A DNA stretch of 64,000 bases from Actinomadura violacea (lineage in GTDB: Bacteria; Actinomycetota; Actinomycetes; Streptosporangiales; Streptosporangiaceae), in contig NZ_JAGEPF010000035.1 in NCBI RefSeq assembly GCF_017573465.1, positions 1 to 64,000 on the forward strand, read 5' to 3'. How positions within the stretch are numbered: position 1 is the stretch's first letter; every line of letters begins with the position of its first letter. The notes under the pieces are model-generated. The model had not been told where the DNA came from. It did no database searches and saw nothing but the letters and a program-made list of their open reading frames with translations. Shown here piece by piece: positions 35,001-43,088 of the stretch. The position numbers and the translations under genes are program-made.

Positions 35001-35449
35001 ACCTGTCCGTCCTGCCGACCGGCGCGTTCCTCTACGGGCTGCGCACCGGGCACGAGGTCGCGTTCGACCTCGAACCGGGCGTGCGCGTGCTCGCCGGCCT
35101 CGAAGCGGTCGGCGACATCGACGAGGCGGGCGTCCGGCAGGTCATCTGCACGGTGAACGGCCAGCTGCGGACGCTCTCGGTCCGCGACAAGTCCGTCGCG
35201 TCGGACGCGCCGCCGGTGGAGCGCGCCGACCCGGCCGAACCCGGCCACGTCGGCGCGCCGTTCGACGGCTCGGTCACGCTGCGCGTCGCGAAGGGCGACC
35301 GGGTCGCGGCGGGCGACACGGTCGCGACGATCGAGGCGATGAAGATGGAGGCCGCGATCACCGCCCCGGTGGCGGGCACCGTCGCGCGCCTCGCCGTCCC
35401 CGAGGCCACCCCCGTCCAGGCCGGCGACCTCCTCCTCGTCATCGGCTGA
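32078..35449 (+). CDS. pyc: Pyruvate carboxylase
   Basis: A 1123-residue multidomain biotin enzyme converting pyruvate, bicarbonate and ATP to oxaloacetate (anaplerosis). Biotin carboxylase part, residues 1 to about 450: KLLVANRGEIAVRAFRAA start, ATP-grasp loop AAAGGGGRGLRRV, EMNPRIQVEHTVTEEVTG. Carboxyltransferase part, about 510-980: TDTTFRDAHQSLLATRVRT and the HLHTHDTAGG metal site. The C-terminal biotinyl domain carries the acceptor lysine in EAMKMEA (about 1089). Length and domain order fit the single-chain form. The GTG start has GGGAG five bases upstream. Confidence 0.97.
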   Translation: MITKLLVANRGEIAVRAFRAAYELGIASVAVYAHEDRLSLHRQKAGEAYEIGEHGHPVRAYLDVDGIVETALRVGADAVYPGYGFLSESPELAEACERNGITFVGPPSRVLSLAGNKIEAVAAARRAGLPVLRSATPEPGRELEAADEVGFPLFVKAAAGGGGRGLRRVDARADLEAAVDTARREAESAFGDPTVFLEQAVDRPRHIEVQVLADGAGHTVHLRERDCSVQRRHQKVVEIAPAPHLDAALAERLCEDAVKFAREIGYVNAGTVEFLVNDRGEHVFIEMNPRIQVEHTVTEEVTGVDLVQSQLRIAGGETLDDLGISQQDVVVGGFAVQCRITTEDPANGFRPDTGKISAYRSPGGAGVRLDTGTAHGGAIVSPHFDSLLVKLTCRGRTFEEAVRRARRAVAEFRIRGVATNIPFLQALLDEPDFRAGGVSTSYIADHPQLLTARSSGDRATRLVRYLADVTVNKPHGDAPTDLDPATKLPPLQHDAPFPEGSRDRLLALGARAFAEQLRAQNALAVTDTTFRDAHQSLLATRVRTHDLVAAAPYLGRMTPQLLSIEAWGGATYDVALRFLGESPWDRLAAIREAAPNLCIQMLLRGRNTVGYTPYPDSVARAFVKEAASTGVDIFRVFDALNDVERMRPAIDAVLQTHALVEGTLCYTGDLSSPDERIYTLDYYLRLAEELVEAGVHILCIKDMAGLLRAPAARTLVTALRERFDLPVHLHTHDTAGGQLGTYIAAIEAGVDAVDGAAAPLSGTTSQPPLQAIVAATDFTGRATGIHLDALTVMEPYWEAVRKLYAPFEMGLPSPTGRVYQHEIPGGQLSNLRQQAVALGLGDRFEEIERCYAAADRILGRLVKVTPSSKVVGDLALHLVAAGADPDDFAENPDRYDIPDSVIGFLNGELGDPPGGWPEPFRTKALEGRQYTPARAELDGAEEKALAGAEVRETLDRLLFPGPAKDYREARAAYGDLSVLPTGAFLYGLRTGHEVAFDLEPGVRVLAGLEAVGDIDEAGVRQVICTVNGQLRTLSVRDKSVASDAPPVERADPAEPGHVGAPFDGSVTLRVAKGDRVAAGDTVATIEAMKMEAAITAPVAGTVARLAVPEATPVQAGDLLLVIG

Positions 35450-35460
35450 CACCCTCCCAG

Positions 35461-35494
35461 CAGCGCCGCCGCCCCACCCGGGGCGGCGGCGCTG
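35461..35494. terminator. Bidirectional hairpin terminator
   Basis: A perfect 15-bp GC stem (CAGCGCCGCCGCCCC and its complement) with a four-base loop starts 12 bases after the pyruvate carboxylase stop and is followed by TTCGGTTC. It lies between convergent genes (pyc and the TetR gene ending at 35501) and can serve both. Confidence 0.8.
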
Positions 35495-35500
35495 TTCGGT

Positions 35501-36130
35501 TCAGGGCCCTGGGCGGACGGCGTACGAGCCCAGGGACGGTTCGAGGAGGTCGAAGGCGTCCTTGGCGGAGGCGGCGAGGGCCGCGGCGATCTCGTCGCGG
35601 TCCTCACCGGCGATGGTGCGGCGCAGCGTCTCCTCGAACAGGACGCGGTGCGCGCCGATCAGCTGGGCCACGGCGACGCGGACGACGACGTCGTCCGGGC
35701 TCGTGCCGCTCTCCCCGGCGAGGACGGCGGCGAGCGCGTGCTCGCGCTCCTCGTGGAACTCGCGGAGCCGTGCGACGAGCGCCGGGCTCTCGCTGATCAT
35801 GCGTGCGAAGTCCGGGCCGGAGAAGCCGATGACCGCGTCCTGCCGGTCGACGGCCTCAAGGAACGCGCGGCGCAGCGCGGCCAGCGCGGACTCGCCCGGC
35901 GCGCGCGCGGCGACCGTGCGCGCGGGCTGCGCGACGAACTCCTCGTGCAGGTCGAGGGCCAGGTCCTCCTTGCGCGGGAAGTAGTTGGTGACCGTCATCT
36001 TCGCGACCTGCGCCGCGGCGGCGACGTCGGCGATGGTCACGCGGTCGAAGCCGTGCCGCAGGAACAGGCGCGTCGCCTGGTGCGAGATGGCCTGCCGCGT
36101 CTGCTGTTTCTTCAGCTCCCGCAAACCCAT
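35501..36130 (-). CDS. TetR-family repressor, likely autoregulating and controlling the adjacent sigma factor
   Basis: A 209-residue regulator. The HTH is at about residues 27-46 (VTIADVAAAAQVAKMTVTNYFPRKEDL), followed by a variable ligand domain. It starts at the second of two in-frame ATGs, which has AGAGG nine bases upstream; the first (36139) is possible. It is divergent from the group 2 sigma gene, and two matching palindromic sites (TAGGTC-0/1-GACCTA) fill the intergenic region. The N-terminal LRELKKQQTRQAI fits this class. The ligand is unknown. Confidence 0.92.
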   Translation of the reverse strand: MGLRELKKQQTRQAISHQATRLFLRHGFDRVTIADVAAAAQVAKMTVTNYFPRKEDLALDLHEEFVAQPARTVAARAPGESALAALRRAFLEAVDRQDAVIGFSGPDFARMISESPALVARLREFHEEREHALAAVLAGESGTSPDDVVVRVAVAQLIGAHRVLFEETLRRTIAGEDRDEIAAALAASAKDAFDLLEPSLGSYAVRPGP

Positions 36131-36146
36131 GCGGCCCATCCTCTCA

Positions 36147-36196
36147 TAGGTCGACCTAAATTTATAGTTGACACAGTTCTAGGTCCGACCTAAGTT
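36147..36196. promoter_or_regulatory. Promoter of the sigma gene with two TetR-type operators
   Basis: Site A is TAGGTCGACCTA (36147-36158), site B is TAGGTC-C-GACCTA (36180-36192); each is a perfect palindrome and each is followed by a TAAATTTAT / TAAGTTTAT-like extension. Between them is a clear -35 TTGACA (36168-36173) and, 17 bases on, a -10 TAAGTT (36191-36196) directed rightward. Site B covers the spacer and touches the -10, so bound repressor should block the promoter; site A lies upstream, towards the TetR start. Confidence 0.75.
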
Positions 36197-36228
36197 TATG
36201 TCGCCGGGCTGCCGGGTACCGAGTCCGG

Positions 36229-37290
36229 GTGACCCGTTCCCTCCCGGCCGGACGAGCAAAGGACACCGCCCTGAACGCCAGCACCCCCCGCGCCGCGACC
36301 TCCGAGCCCGCCCGCGCCGCGTCCGCGCGCGCCGGCTCCGCCCGGGGCGCCTCCTTGCGCGGCGCGTCCACGACCCGCGACCTCGTCGACCCGATGAAGG
36401 ACTACCTCTCCCGCATCGGCCGGACCCCGCTGCTCACCGCCGAGCAGGAGGTGGAGCTGGCCAAGCGCATCGAGGCCGGGCTGTTCGCGCGCGAACGCCT
36501 GGAGACCCTCGGCGCCGCCCTGTCCCCGCAGGACCGCGACGACCTGGCCTGGATCGCCGCCGACGGGCGCCGCGCGAAGGAGCACATGGTCGAGGCCAAC
36601 CTGCGCCTGGTCGTGTCGCTGGCCAAGCGCTACATGGGCCACGGCCTGCCGCTCAACGACCTCGTCCAGGAGGGCAACCTCGGGCTGATCCGCGCCGTGG
36701 AGAAGTTCGAGTACCGGCGCGGCCTGAAGTTCTCCACCTACGCCGTCTGGTGGATCAAGCAGGCGATCAGCCGGGCGCTCGCCGACCAGTCCCGCACGAT
36801 CCGCATCCCCGTGCACGTGGTCGAGGTGCTCAACCGGATGACCCGGCTCCGCCGCCGGATGATGCAGGACCTCGGCCGCGAGCCCACCTCGCAGGAGCTG
36901 GCCGTCGAGCTGGACGTCACGCCGGAGAAGGTCGAGTGGCTGCGCCGCCAGGCCCGCGAGCCGCTGTCCCTGCAGACCCCGCTCGGCGAGGACGGCGACG
37001 GCGAGCTCGGCGACGTCATCGAGGACCCGGACGGCGGCGACCCGGCGGACGTCGTCGCGTCCTCGATGCTGCGCGGCAAGCTCGACGCCGTGCTGGAGAC
37101 GCTCACCGAGCGCGAGGCCGGTGTCATCTCGATGCGCTTCGGGCTCGCGGGGGGCGAGCCGAAGACGCTCGAGGAGGTCGGTAAGGTCTACGGGGTGACG
37201 CGCGAGCGCATCCGGCAGATCGAGTCCAAGGGCATGCACAAGCTGCGCCACCCGTCCCGCCGCGAGACCCTCGCGGACCTGCTCGGCTGA
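36229..37290 (+). CDS. Group 2 sigma-70-family RNA polymerase sigma factor
   Basis: A 353-residue sigma factor. After an Ala/Arg-rich N-terminus of about 50 residues comes region 1.2 (DPMKDYLSRIGRTPLLTAEQE). Region 2 has NLRLVVSLAKRYMGHGLPLNDL, EGNLGLIRAVEKFEYRRGLKFST and YAVWWIKQAISRALADQSRT. Regions 3 and 4 follow, with the HTH VYGVTRERIRQIESKGMHKL. It lacks region 1.1 and the long N-terminal extension of the essential HrdB/SigA, so it is a non-essential group 2 type (HrdA/C/D- or SigB-like). The GTG start has only a weak ribosome site; a promoter at 36168-36196 leaves a leader of about 25 bases. It is controlled in all likelihood by the divergent TetR protein. It converges on a MarR gene with a three-base gap. 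Confidence 0.93.
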   Translation: MTRSLPAGRAKDTALNASTPRAATSEPARAASARAGSARGASLRGASTTRDLVDPMKDYLSRIGRTPLLTAEQEVELAKRIEAGLFARERLETLGAALSPQDRDDLAWIAADGRRAKEHMVEANLRLVVSLAKRYMGHGLPLNDLVQEGNLGLIRAVEKFEYRRGLKFSTYAVWWIKQAISRALADQSRTIRIPVHVVEVLNRMTRLRRRMMQDLGREPTSQELAVELDVTPEKVEWLRRQAREPLSLQTPLGEDGDGELGDVIEDPDGGDPADVVASSMLRGKLDAVLETLTEREAGVISMRFGLAGGEPKTLEEVGKVYGVTRERIRQIESKGMHKLRHPSRRETLADLLG

Positions 37291-37293
37291 CCC

Positions 37294-37839
37294 TCATCCG
37301 TCGCCCACCTGGCCGGGCTTGCCGTCGGCGTCGAGCCGCTCGGCGAGCCCGTCCAGGAGGTGGCGCAGCAGCTCGGTGAGCCGCCCGCGCTCGCCGGCGT
37401 CGAGGTGGCCGAGGAGCGAGTCCTCATAGGCGAGCAGCTCGCCGACGCTGTCCTCGATCAGCCGGTGCCCCGAGGCGCTCAGCCGCACCGACGACGTCCG
37501 GCCCCGCGGCCCGCGCTCGGTCTCCACCAGCCCCGCCTGCTCGGCCCGGGTCACCCGCTGCGTGATCGCCCCGGCCGTCAGCATGGACGCCGCGCGCAGC
37601 TCGGCGGGCGTCATCGCGTACGGCGCCCCGTGCCGCCGCAGCGTGGACAGCAGGTCGAGCGTCGCCATGTCGATGCCGAGCCGGGCCAGCGTGCGGCGCC
37701 GCTCGTCGCCGAGCAGCTTCGCCGCCCGCCAGATCCGCGTGATGATCCCGATGGACGCGACCGGCGTGCCCGGGCGCTCGCGCGCCCACGCCTCGGCGAT
37801 CGCGTCGACCGGGTCCGGCTGTTTGCGTTCGTCCTCCAC
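37294..37839 (-). CDS. MarR-family transcriptional regulator
   Basis: A 181-residue regulator with a winged HTH in the middle (PAELRAASMLTAGAITQRVTRAE, then GLVETERGPRGRTSSVRLSA). A GTG start giving VEDERKQPDPVDAIAEAW is preferred because it leaves the palindrome at 37860-37873 outside the gene; a frame extension to 37875 would run over it. It is divergent from an SDR oxidoreductase gene, a typical MarR arrangement in which the regulator responds to the substrate of its neighbour. Sigma gene and MarR gene are convergent. Confidence 0.9.
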   Translation of the reverse strand: MEDERKQPDPVDAIAEAWARERPGTPVASIGIITRIWRAAKLLGDERRRTLARLGIDMATLDLLSTLRRHGAPYAMTPAELRAASMLTAGAITQRVTRAEQAGLVETERGPRGRTSSVRLSASGHRLIEDSVGELLAYEDSLLGHLDAGERGRLTELLRHLLDGLAERLDADGKPGQVGDG

Positions 37840-37859
37840 GGCGCCTAGCTTAGGACGAA

Positions 37860-37873
37860 GTTTAGACCTAAAC
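37860..37873. promoter_or_regulatory. Palindromic MarR-type operator
   Basis: GTTTAG-AC-CTAAAC forms a 6+2+6 palindrome in the 47-base gap between the leftward MarR gene (start 37839) and the rightward SDR gene (start 37887). It lies just before the SDR ribosome site (ACGGAGG), so bound repressor could affect both genes. Confidence 0.6.
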
Positions 37874-37886
37874 AACGGAGGCTCCC

Positions 37887-38612
37887 ATGACGCGCAACGC
37901 AGTGGTGACCGGCGGCGGGACCGGCATCGGCCGGGCCATCGCGGCGGCCCTCGCCGCGGACGGCCTGGACGTGGTGATCACCGGCCGACGGGCGGAGGTG
38001 CTCGCCGAGACCGCCGCCGCGCTCGGCCCCCGCGTCCGGCCGGTCGTCCTCGACGTGACCGACCCGGACCGGATCGAGGCCGCCCTCCCCGACCTGCCCG
38101 CGACCGTGGACGTGCTGGTCAACAACGCCGGCGGCAACACCGACACCGGACGTCCCGCGCCGGACGGCCTCGCCGCCGTCCGGGCCGCCTGGCTAGCCAA
38201 CCTGGAGACCAACCTGGTCGGCGCCGTCCTGGTCACGACCGCGCTGGAGCCGCGGCTCGCCCGCGACGGCCGCGTGATCAGCATCGGCTCCATCGCCGGC
38301 GGGCGCGGCGGCGGGTCGTACGGGGCGGCGAAGGCCGGGATGCGGGTCTGGAACGCCGAGCTGGCCGTCCGGCTGGGGGAGCGCGGCATCACCGCGAACG
38401 TGATCGCGCCCGGCCTCATCGAGGACACCGAGTTCTTCGGCGACCAGCTGACCGACGAGCGGCGCGCCATGCTGGTCGGGCAGACCGCCACCAAGCGCGC
38501 CGGAACCCCCGAGGACGCGGCGGCGCTCGCGTCGTTCCTCGCCTCGCCGGGCGCCGGCCACCTCACCGGCCAGGTCGTCCATCTCAACGGCGGCGCCTAC
38601 ATCGGCGCCTGA
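37887..38612 (+). CDS. Short-chain dehydrogenase/reductase (SDR)
   Basis: A 241-residue classical SDR. The NAD(P)-binding motif TGGGTGIG is at residues 8-15, the NNAG motif at 79-82, catalytic Ser about 135, and the YxxxK pair at Tyr145/Lys149 (SYGAAKAG). Basic residues after the first strand (TGRRAEV) favour NADP. CGGAGG stands before the ATG. It is divergent from a MarR gene and probably induced by a small molecule. The substrate is not predictable. Confidence 0.95.
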   Translation: MTRNAVVTGGGTGIGRAIAAALAADGLDVVITGRRAEVLAETAAALGPRVRPVVLDVTDPDRIEAALPDLPATVDVLVNNAGGNTDTGRPAPDGLAAVRAAWLANLETNLVGAVLVTTALEPRLARDGRVISIGSIAGGRGGGSYGAAKAGMRVWNAELAVRLGERGITANVIAPGLIEDTEFFGDQLTDERRAMLVGQTATKRAGTPEDAAALASFLASPGAGHLTGQVVHLNGGAYIGA

Positions 38613-38633
38613 CCGGACCGCCGGCCGGCCGGT

Positions 38634-39578
38634 TCAGGTGACGAGGTCGGACGGGTCGGTGTTGGCGCCGCACAGCACGACGACGACGCGCTCGCCGGGC
38701 GCGGGACGGTACGCGCCGGTGCGGAGGGCCGCGAGGGCGGCGGCGGTGCCGTGCTCGACGACCTGCCGGTACTCCTCCCACGCGAACCGCCGCGCCTCGA
38801 TGATCGCCTCGTCGGAGACCAGCGCCGGGACGACCCCGGTCCGGGCGGCGACGGCGTAGGCGATGTCACCGAGGCGGGTCGCGCCGAGGGAGTCGGCGGC
38901 GACGCCGGAGACCGGGACGTCGACCGGGCGGCCGGCGGCCAGCGCGCGTTCGAGGGTCGGGATGCCCTCCGGTTCGACGCCGACGACCCGGGCGCGGCCT
39001 TCGAGGGCGGCGGCGACGCCCGCCATCAGGCCGCCGCCGCCGACCGCGAGCAGGACGGTGTCGACCTCGCCGCCGGTCTGCTCCAGGATCTCCAGGCCGA
39101 GGGTGCCCTGGCCCGCGCAGACCTCGGGCTGGTCATAGGCGTGGCAGGGCAGGGCGCCGGTGTCGGCGGCGCGCTTGGCGGCGGCCTCCTGCGCCTCGGC
39201 GTAGCGGGTGCCGACCTGGACGACGGCAGCGCCGAGCGCGCGCAGCCGCTCGACCTTCACCGCGGGGGCGGTCTCGGGGACGAACACCTCGGCGGGCACG
39301 CCCACCTCGGTGGCGGCGTAGGCGAACGCGAGGCCCGCGTTGCCGCCGGACGCCGCGACGACGCCCGCGGCGGGGAGCCGCCCGGCGGCCCGCGCGGCGA
39401 GGATGTGGTTGAACGCGCCGCGCGCCTTGAACGACCCGGTGTGCTGGGCCTGCTCCAGCTTCAGCCACATCCGCCCGGCGGGGGCGAGGGGGCCGGGATC
39501 CACCGCGAGCAGCGGCGTCTCGCGGACGCGGCCGGCGACGCGTCCGGCGGCGGCCTGGACTTCCGGAAGCGCGATCAA
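38634..39578 (-). CDS. Fold-type II PLP enzyme, threonine/serine dehydratase-like
   Basis: A 314-residue enzyme. The PLP lysine is in GSFKARGA (about residue 51), the substrate loop is SGGNAGLA, and the phosphate-binding glycine loop is VGGGGLMAG. It has only the catalytic domain, without the regulatory ACT domain of biosynthetic IlvA, which fits a catabolic threonine or serine ammonia-lyase. The start is probably a TTG with GAGGAG five bases before it (LIALPEVQAAAGRVAG); the frame is open further upstream but lacks other signals. No obvious operon partner; a TetR gene follows in the opposite direction. Confidence 0.88.
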   Translation of the reverse strand: MIALPEVQAAAGRVAGRVRETPLLAVDPGPLAPAGRMWLKLEQAQHTGSFKARGAFNHILAARAAGRLPAAGVVAASGGNAGLAFAYAATEVGVPAEVFVPETAPAVKVERLRALGAAVVQVGTRYAEAQEAAAKRAADTGALPCHAYDQPEVCAGQGTLGLEILEQTGGEVDTVLLAVGGGGLMAGVAAALEGRARVVGVEPEGIPTLERALAAGRPVDVPVSGVAADSLGATRLGDIAYAVAARTGVVPALVSDEAIIEARRFAWEEYRQVVEHGTAAALAALRTGAYRPAPGERVVVVLCGANTDPSDLVT

Positions 39579-39783
39579 GGGGGGCTCCTCTCGGCGGGCG
39601 CGGCGCCCGCATCCTTCATCAGTACCATCCCGGCCGGACGCTCCTGGCAGATGGCGCGTTCCCGGGGTGCGCGGTGCCGTGTCAGGCCGGGTCCGGTCAC
39701 TAGCCGTGCTAACTAGCCGGGCGTCAAGTAAGTTGCCGCGATACGGTGGAGACCAGGCAGGACGGCCGGAGGAGAGGCACACC

Positions 39784-40365
39784 GTGGGCAAGCCGCAGAC
39801 GCGTCGCAAGGACACCAGGGAGCGCATCCTGGACGTCGCGCTGGAGCTCTTCCTCGAACACGGCTACGACCAGACCTCGCTCCGCGAGATCGCCGAGCGG
39901 CTCGACGTGACCAAGGCCGCGCTCTACTACCACTTCCGCACCAAGGAGGACATCCTCGACGCCCTGGTGGGCAGCATCGGCGAACCGGTCGACGAGCTGA
40001 TCGCCTGGGGGCGCGCGCAGCCGCCCACCCTGGACACCCGGCGCGAGCTGCTGCGCCGGCTGAACGAGGCGCTGGAGAAGGGCGCCCCCGTGTTCCAGTT
40101 CCTGCAGGAGAACCAGGCGGCGCTGCGCGGCCGGACGTCGCCGGAGACCTTCCGCAACCGCATGCGCGACCTCGCCGCCCTGATGACCGACCCGGAGGCG
40201 AGCGTTCTCGACCAGATCCGCTCCGTCAGCGCCCTCTTCACCGTCTACTTCGGCACCTTCGCGGTGGCGTCCATAGACGGGACGCTGGAGGAGAAGCGCG
40301 TCGCCCTGCTGCAGGTCGCCCGCGAGCAGATCGACGCCGCGCACGCCGCCTGCACGAGCCCGTGA
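39784..40365 (+). CDS. TetR-family transcriptional regulator
   Basis: A 193-residue protein from a GTG start downstream of GGAGGAG. The HTH is textbook: TSLREIAERLDVTKAALYYHFRTKEDIL. The ligand domain is helical and unassigned. Upstream (39697-39720) is a pair of ACTAGCC direct repeats that could be its operator. It lies divergent from the dehydratase-like gene and upstream of the FAD monooxygenase gene, either of which may be its target. Confidence 0.92.
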   Translation: MGKPQTRRKDTRERILDVALELFLEHGYDQTSLREIAERLDVTKAALYYHFRTKEDILDALVGSIGEPVDELIAWGRAQPPTLDTRRELLRRLNEALEKGAPVFQFLQENQAALRGRTSPETFRNRMRDLAALMTDPEASVLDQIRSVSALFTVYFGTFAVASIDGTLEEKRVALLQVAREQIDAAHAACTSP

Positions 40366-40507
40366 CCCGCTGACCGGGCCGCACCGCACACCGCACCGGC
40401 CGCGCCGTGACCGGCCCGTCAGCGAACCGTGCGGGCACGGTCAGCGGGCGAGGCCACTCTCCTGAGTGTCGCGGGAAACACCTCCCGCCCCGGCAGGGGA
40501 GTCACTC

Positions 40508-41677
40508 ATGAAGAACACCAAGGTCCTCATCTCCGGCGCCAGCGTCGCCGGCCCCGCCCTCGCCTACTGGCTGGAGCGCTACGGGTTCGAGGTCACGATC
40601 GTCGAGGTCACCGACGGGCTGCGGGCCGGCGGGCAGGCGATCGACGTGCGCGGCCCCGCGCTGGAGGTCGCCGAGCGGATGGGCGTGCTGGAGCGGATCC
40701 GCGAGCAGCGCGTCCAGATGCGCGGGATGTCGATGGTCGACACCGAGGGCAACGAGCTGTACCGCAGCGAGGAGCGCACCATCACCGCGGGCGACTTCGA
40801 CAGCCCCGACATCGAGATCCTTCGCGACGACCTGTCGCGCATCATCGCCGACGCGGCCGGCGACGGCGTCGAGTACCTGTTCGGCGACTCGATCGCCGCG
40901 CTGGAAGAGGACGGCGACGGCGTGCGGGTCACCTTCCGCAGCGGCACCGTCCGGACGTTCGACCTGGTCGTCGGCGCGGACGGCGCGCACTCCAACACGC
41001 GGCGGCTCGTGTTCGGGCCGGAGGAGCGGTTCATCTCGCACCTCGGCACCTACCTCGGCGTGTGGACCGCCCCGAACTTCCTCGGCCTGGACCGCTGGCA
41101 GGTCTTCCACCAGATGCCGGGCAGCGCGTGGGGCGGCGGCGTGATGAGCGTCCGCGACAACGAGGAGGTCCGCGTCTACCTGGGCTTCGAGGCCGCGGAG
41201 CCGCTCGCCTACGACTACCGCGACTCCGCCGCGCAGAAGAAGATCCTCGCGGACGCGCTGGCGGGCGGCGGCTGGGAGCTGCCGCGGCTGCTGGAGACGA
41301 TGTGGGACGCGCCGGACTTCCACTTCGACTCGATGGCGCAGATCAAGATGGACTCCTGGTCGAAGGGCCGGGTCGTGCTGCTCGGCGACGCCGGGTACTG
41401 CGGGTCGCCGCTGTCGGGGCAGGGCACCAGCATGGCGATCGTCGGCGCGTACGTCCTCGCGGGCGAGCTGAAGAAGGCGGGCGGCGACCACCGCGAGGCG
41501 TTCGCGGGCTACGAGCGGGAGCTGCGCGGGTACGTCGCGGCGAACCAGGAGCTGGCGCTGACGAACAAGGCGCGGGTGGACGCCCAGCGCGACGCGGAGA
41601 TGGGCAAGGAGACCGAGCTCGTCGACTTCCAGGACTTCGGCGAGATCGTCAACGCGTTCACCGTCCGGGACTACTGA
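40508..41677 (+). CDS. FAD-dependent aromatic-type monooxygenase
   Basis: A 389-residue flavoprotein of the PHBH/UbiH class. FAD dinucleotide motif near the start (KVLISGASVAGPALAYWLERYG), the DG motif (LVVGADGAHSNTRR, about 150-165) and the GD motif (GRVVLLGDAGYCGSPLSGQG, about 285-305) are all present. Such enzymes hydroxylate aromatic or polyketide substrates, or inactivate drugs such as tetracyclines. GGGGAG lies six bases before the ATG. The stop overlaps the end of the convergent ECF sigma gene by seven bases. The TetR gene upstream may regulate it. Confidence 0.93.
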   Translation: MKNTKVLISGASVAGPALAYWLERYGFEVTIVEVTDGLRAGGQAIDVRGPALEVAERMGVLERIREQRVQMRGMSMVDTEGNELYRSEERTITAGDFDSPDIEILRDDLSRIIADAAGDGVEYLFGDSIAALEEDGDGVRVTFRSGTVRTFDLVVGADGAHSNTRRLVFGPEERFISHLGTYLGVWTAPNFLGLDRWQVFHQMPGSAWGGGVMSVRDNEEVRVYLGFEAAEPLAYDYRDSAAQKKILADALAGGGWELPRLLETMWDAPDFHFDSMAQIKMDSWSKGRVVLLGDAGYCGSPLSGQGTSMAIVGAYVLAGELKKAGGDHREAFAGYERELRGYVAANQELALTNKARVDAQRDAEMGKETELVDFQDFGEIVNAFTVRDY

Positions 41678-43002
41678 GCGCCGCGCAGGGCGGCGGCCCG
41701 GTCGAGCAGGACGCGGCGTTCGGGCGCGTTGCGGGTGAGCCCCGCGGCGCGCTCGAACTCCTCGCCCGCCTCGGCGTTCCGGCCGAGCCGGGCGAGCAGG
41801 TCGCCGCGGACGGACGGCAGCAGGTGGTAGCCGCGCAGGGACGGCTCGCCGGCGAGGGCGTCGACGAGCCGCAGGCCCGCCTCGGGGCCGTCCGCCATCC
41901 CGACGGCGACGGCCCGGTTCAGCTCGACGACCGGGGACGGTGCGACCTGCGCGAGGTGTCCGTACAGCGCGGCGATCTGCGCCCAGTCGGTGTCCCCGGC
42001 GGTGGCGGCCTGCGCGTGCGAGGCGGCGATCGCGGCCTGCAGGACGTAGGGGCCGGGCGGTTCGCCGATCTCGCGGGCGCGCAGCAGCGCGGCGAACCCG
42101 CGGTGGACGAGCAGCCGGTCCCAGCGGCCGCGGTCCTGCTCGTGCAGCGGGACGGGCTCGCCGGACGGCCCGGTACGGGCGCGGGTGCGGGACGCCTGGA
42201 TCTCCATCAGCGCGACGAGCCCGTGCACCTCCGGTTCGCCGGGCGCGAGGTGGGCGAGGATCCGGCCGAGGCGCAGCGCCTCCTGGCACAGGTCGGTGCG
42301 GACCCAGTCGTCGCCGCCGGTGGCCGCGTACCCCTCGTTGAAGATCAGGTAGACGACCTCCAGGACCGACGACAGCCGGGCGGTCCGGTCGGGGCCCTCC
42401 GGCACCTCGAACGGGACGCCGGCCTCCGACAGCGTCCGCTTGGCCCGGACGATCCGCTGCGCGACGGTCGGCTCGGAGGTGAGGAACGCGCGGGCGATCT
42501 CCTCGGTGGTGAGGCCGCCGAGCATCCGCAGCGTCAGCGCGACCCTGGCCTGCGTGGACAGCACCGGGTGGCAGGCGGTGAAGACGAGCCGCAGGACGTC
42601 GTCCTCGATGTGCTCGTCGTCGACGGCGAGGTCGAACTCGGGCGGCGCGTCCGACGCCTCGGGCTCCAGGCCGTGCCCGATCTCCTCGAGCTTGGTCTCC
42701 AGGCGCTGCTGCCGGCGGATCCGGTCGATGGCGCGGCGCTTGCCGACGGCCATGAGCCAGGCGCCCGGGTTGTCGGGGACGCCGGACTCCGGCCACTGTT
42801 CGAGCGCGGCGACCAGCGCGTCCTGCGCGAGCTCCTCGGCGAGGCCGACGTCGCGGACCAGCCGGGCGAGGCCGGCGATGATGCGGGCGGACTCCAGCCG
42901 CCAGACCGCGTCGATGCTCGCGTGCACGCCGGGTGCCCGGCCCGCGGCGGAGGCGGCCGGATCAGGGGCGCCGGGGGCGTCCGGGGCGGCGGAAGGCGTC
43001 AC
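41671..43002 (-). CDS. ECF42-like RNA polymerase sigma factor with long C-terminal extension
   Basis: A 443-residue protein. Sigma region 2 (ESARIIAGLARLVRDVGLAEEL, then NPGAWLMAVGKRRAIDRIRRQ) and region 4 (LRMLGGLTTEEIARAFLTSEPT) are followed by about 200 residues of helical repeat-like sequence, containing WVRTDLCQEALRLGRILAHL. This architecture matches group ECF42, in which the extension replaces an anti-sigma factor. The GTG start gives an Ala/Pro-rich N-terminus and has a weak ribosome site, so the true start may be somewhat later. The DGPF/YCII gene just upstream on the same strand is the known companion of this group. Confidence 0.92.
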   Translation of the reverse strand: MTPSAAPDAPGAPDPAASAAGRAPGVHASIDAVWRLESARIIAGLARLVRDVGLAEELAQDALVAALEQWPESGVPDNPGAWLMAVGKRRAIDRIRRQQRLETKLEEIGHGLEPEASDAPPEFDLAVDDEHIEDDVLRLVFTACHPVLSTQARVALTLRMLGGLTTEEIARAFLTSEPTVAQRIVRAKRTLSEAGVPFEVPEGPDRTARLSSVLEVVYLIFNEGYAATGGDDWVRTDLCQEALRLGRILAHLAPGEPEVHGLVALMEIQASRTRARTGPSGEPVPLHEQDRGRWDRLLVHRGFAALLRAREIGEPPGPYVLQAAIAASHAQAATAGDTDWAQIAALYGHLAQVAPSPVVELNRAVAVGMADGPEAGLRLVDALAGEPSLRGYHLLPSVRGDLLARLGRNAEAGEEFERAAGLTRNAPERRVLLDRAAALRGAQ

Positions 43003-43088
43003 GGTGCCGATGACAGCACCCGCGCCGCCCGCCGCGCAACCCGGACGCCGCCGCCCCGCAGGTCACCGGCCGTTCCGGCGGGCCGGGA

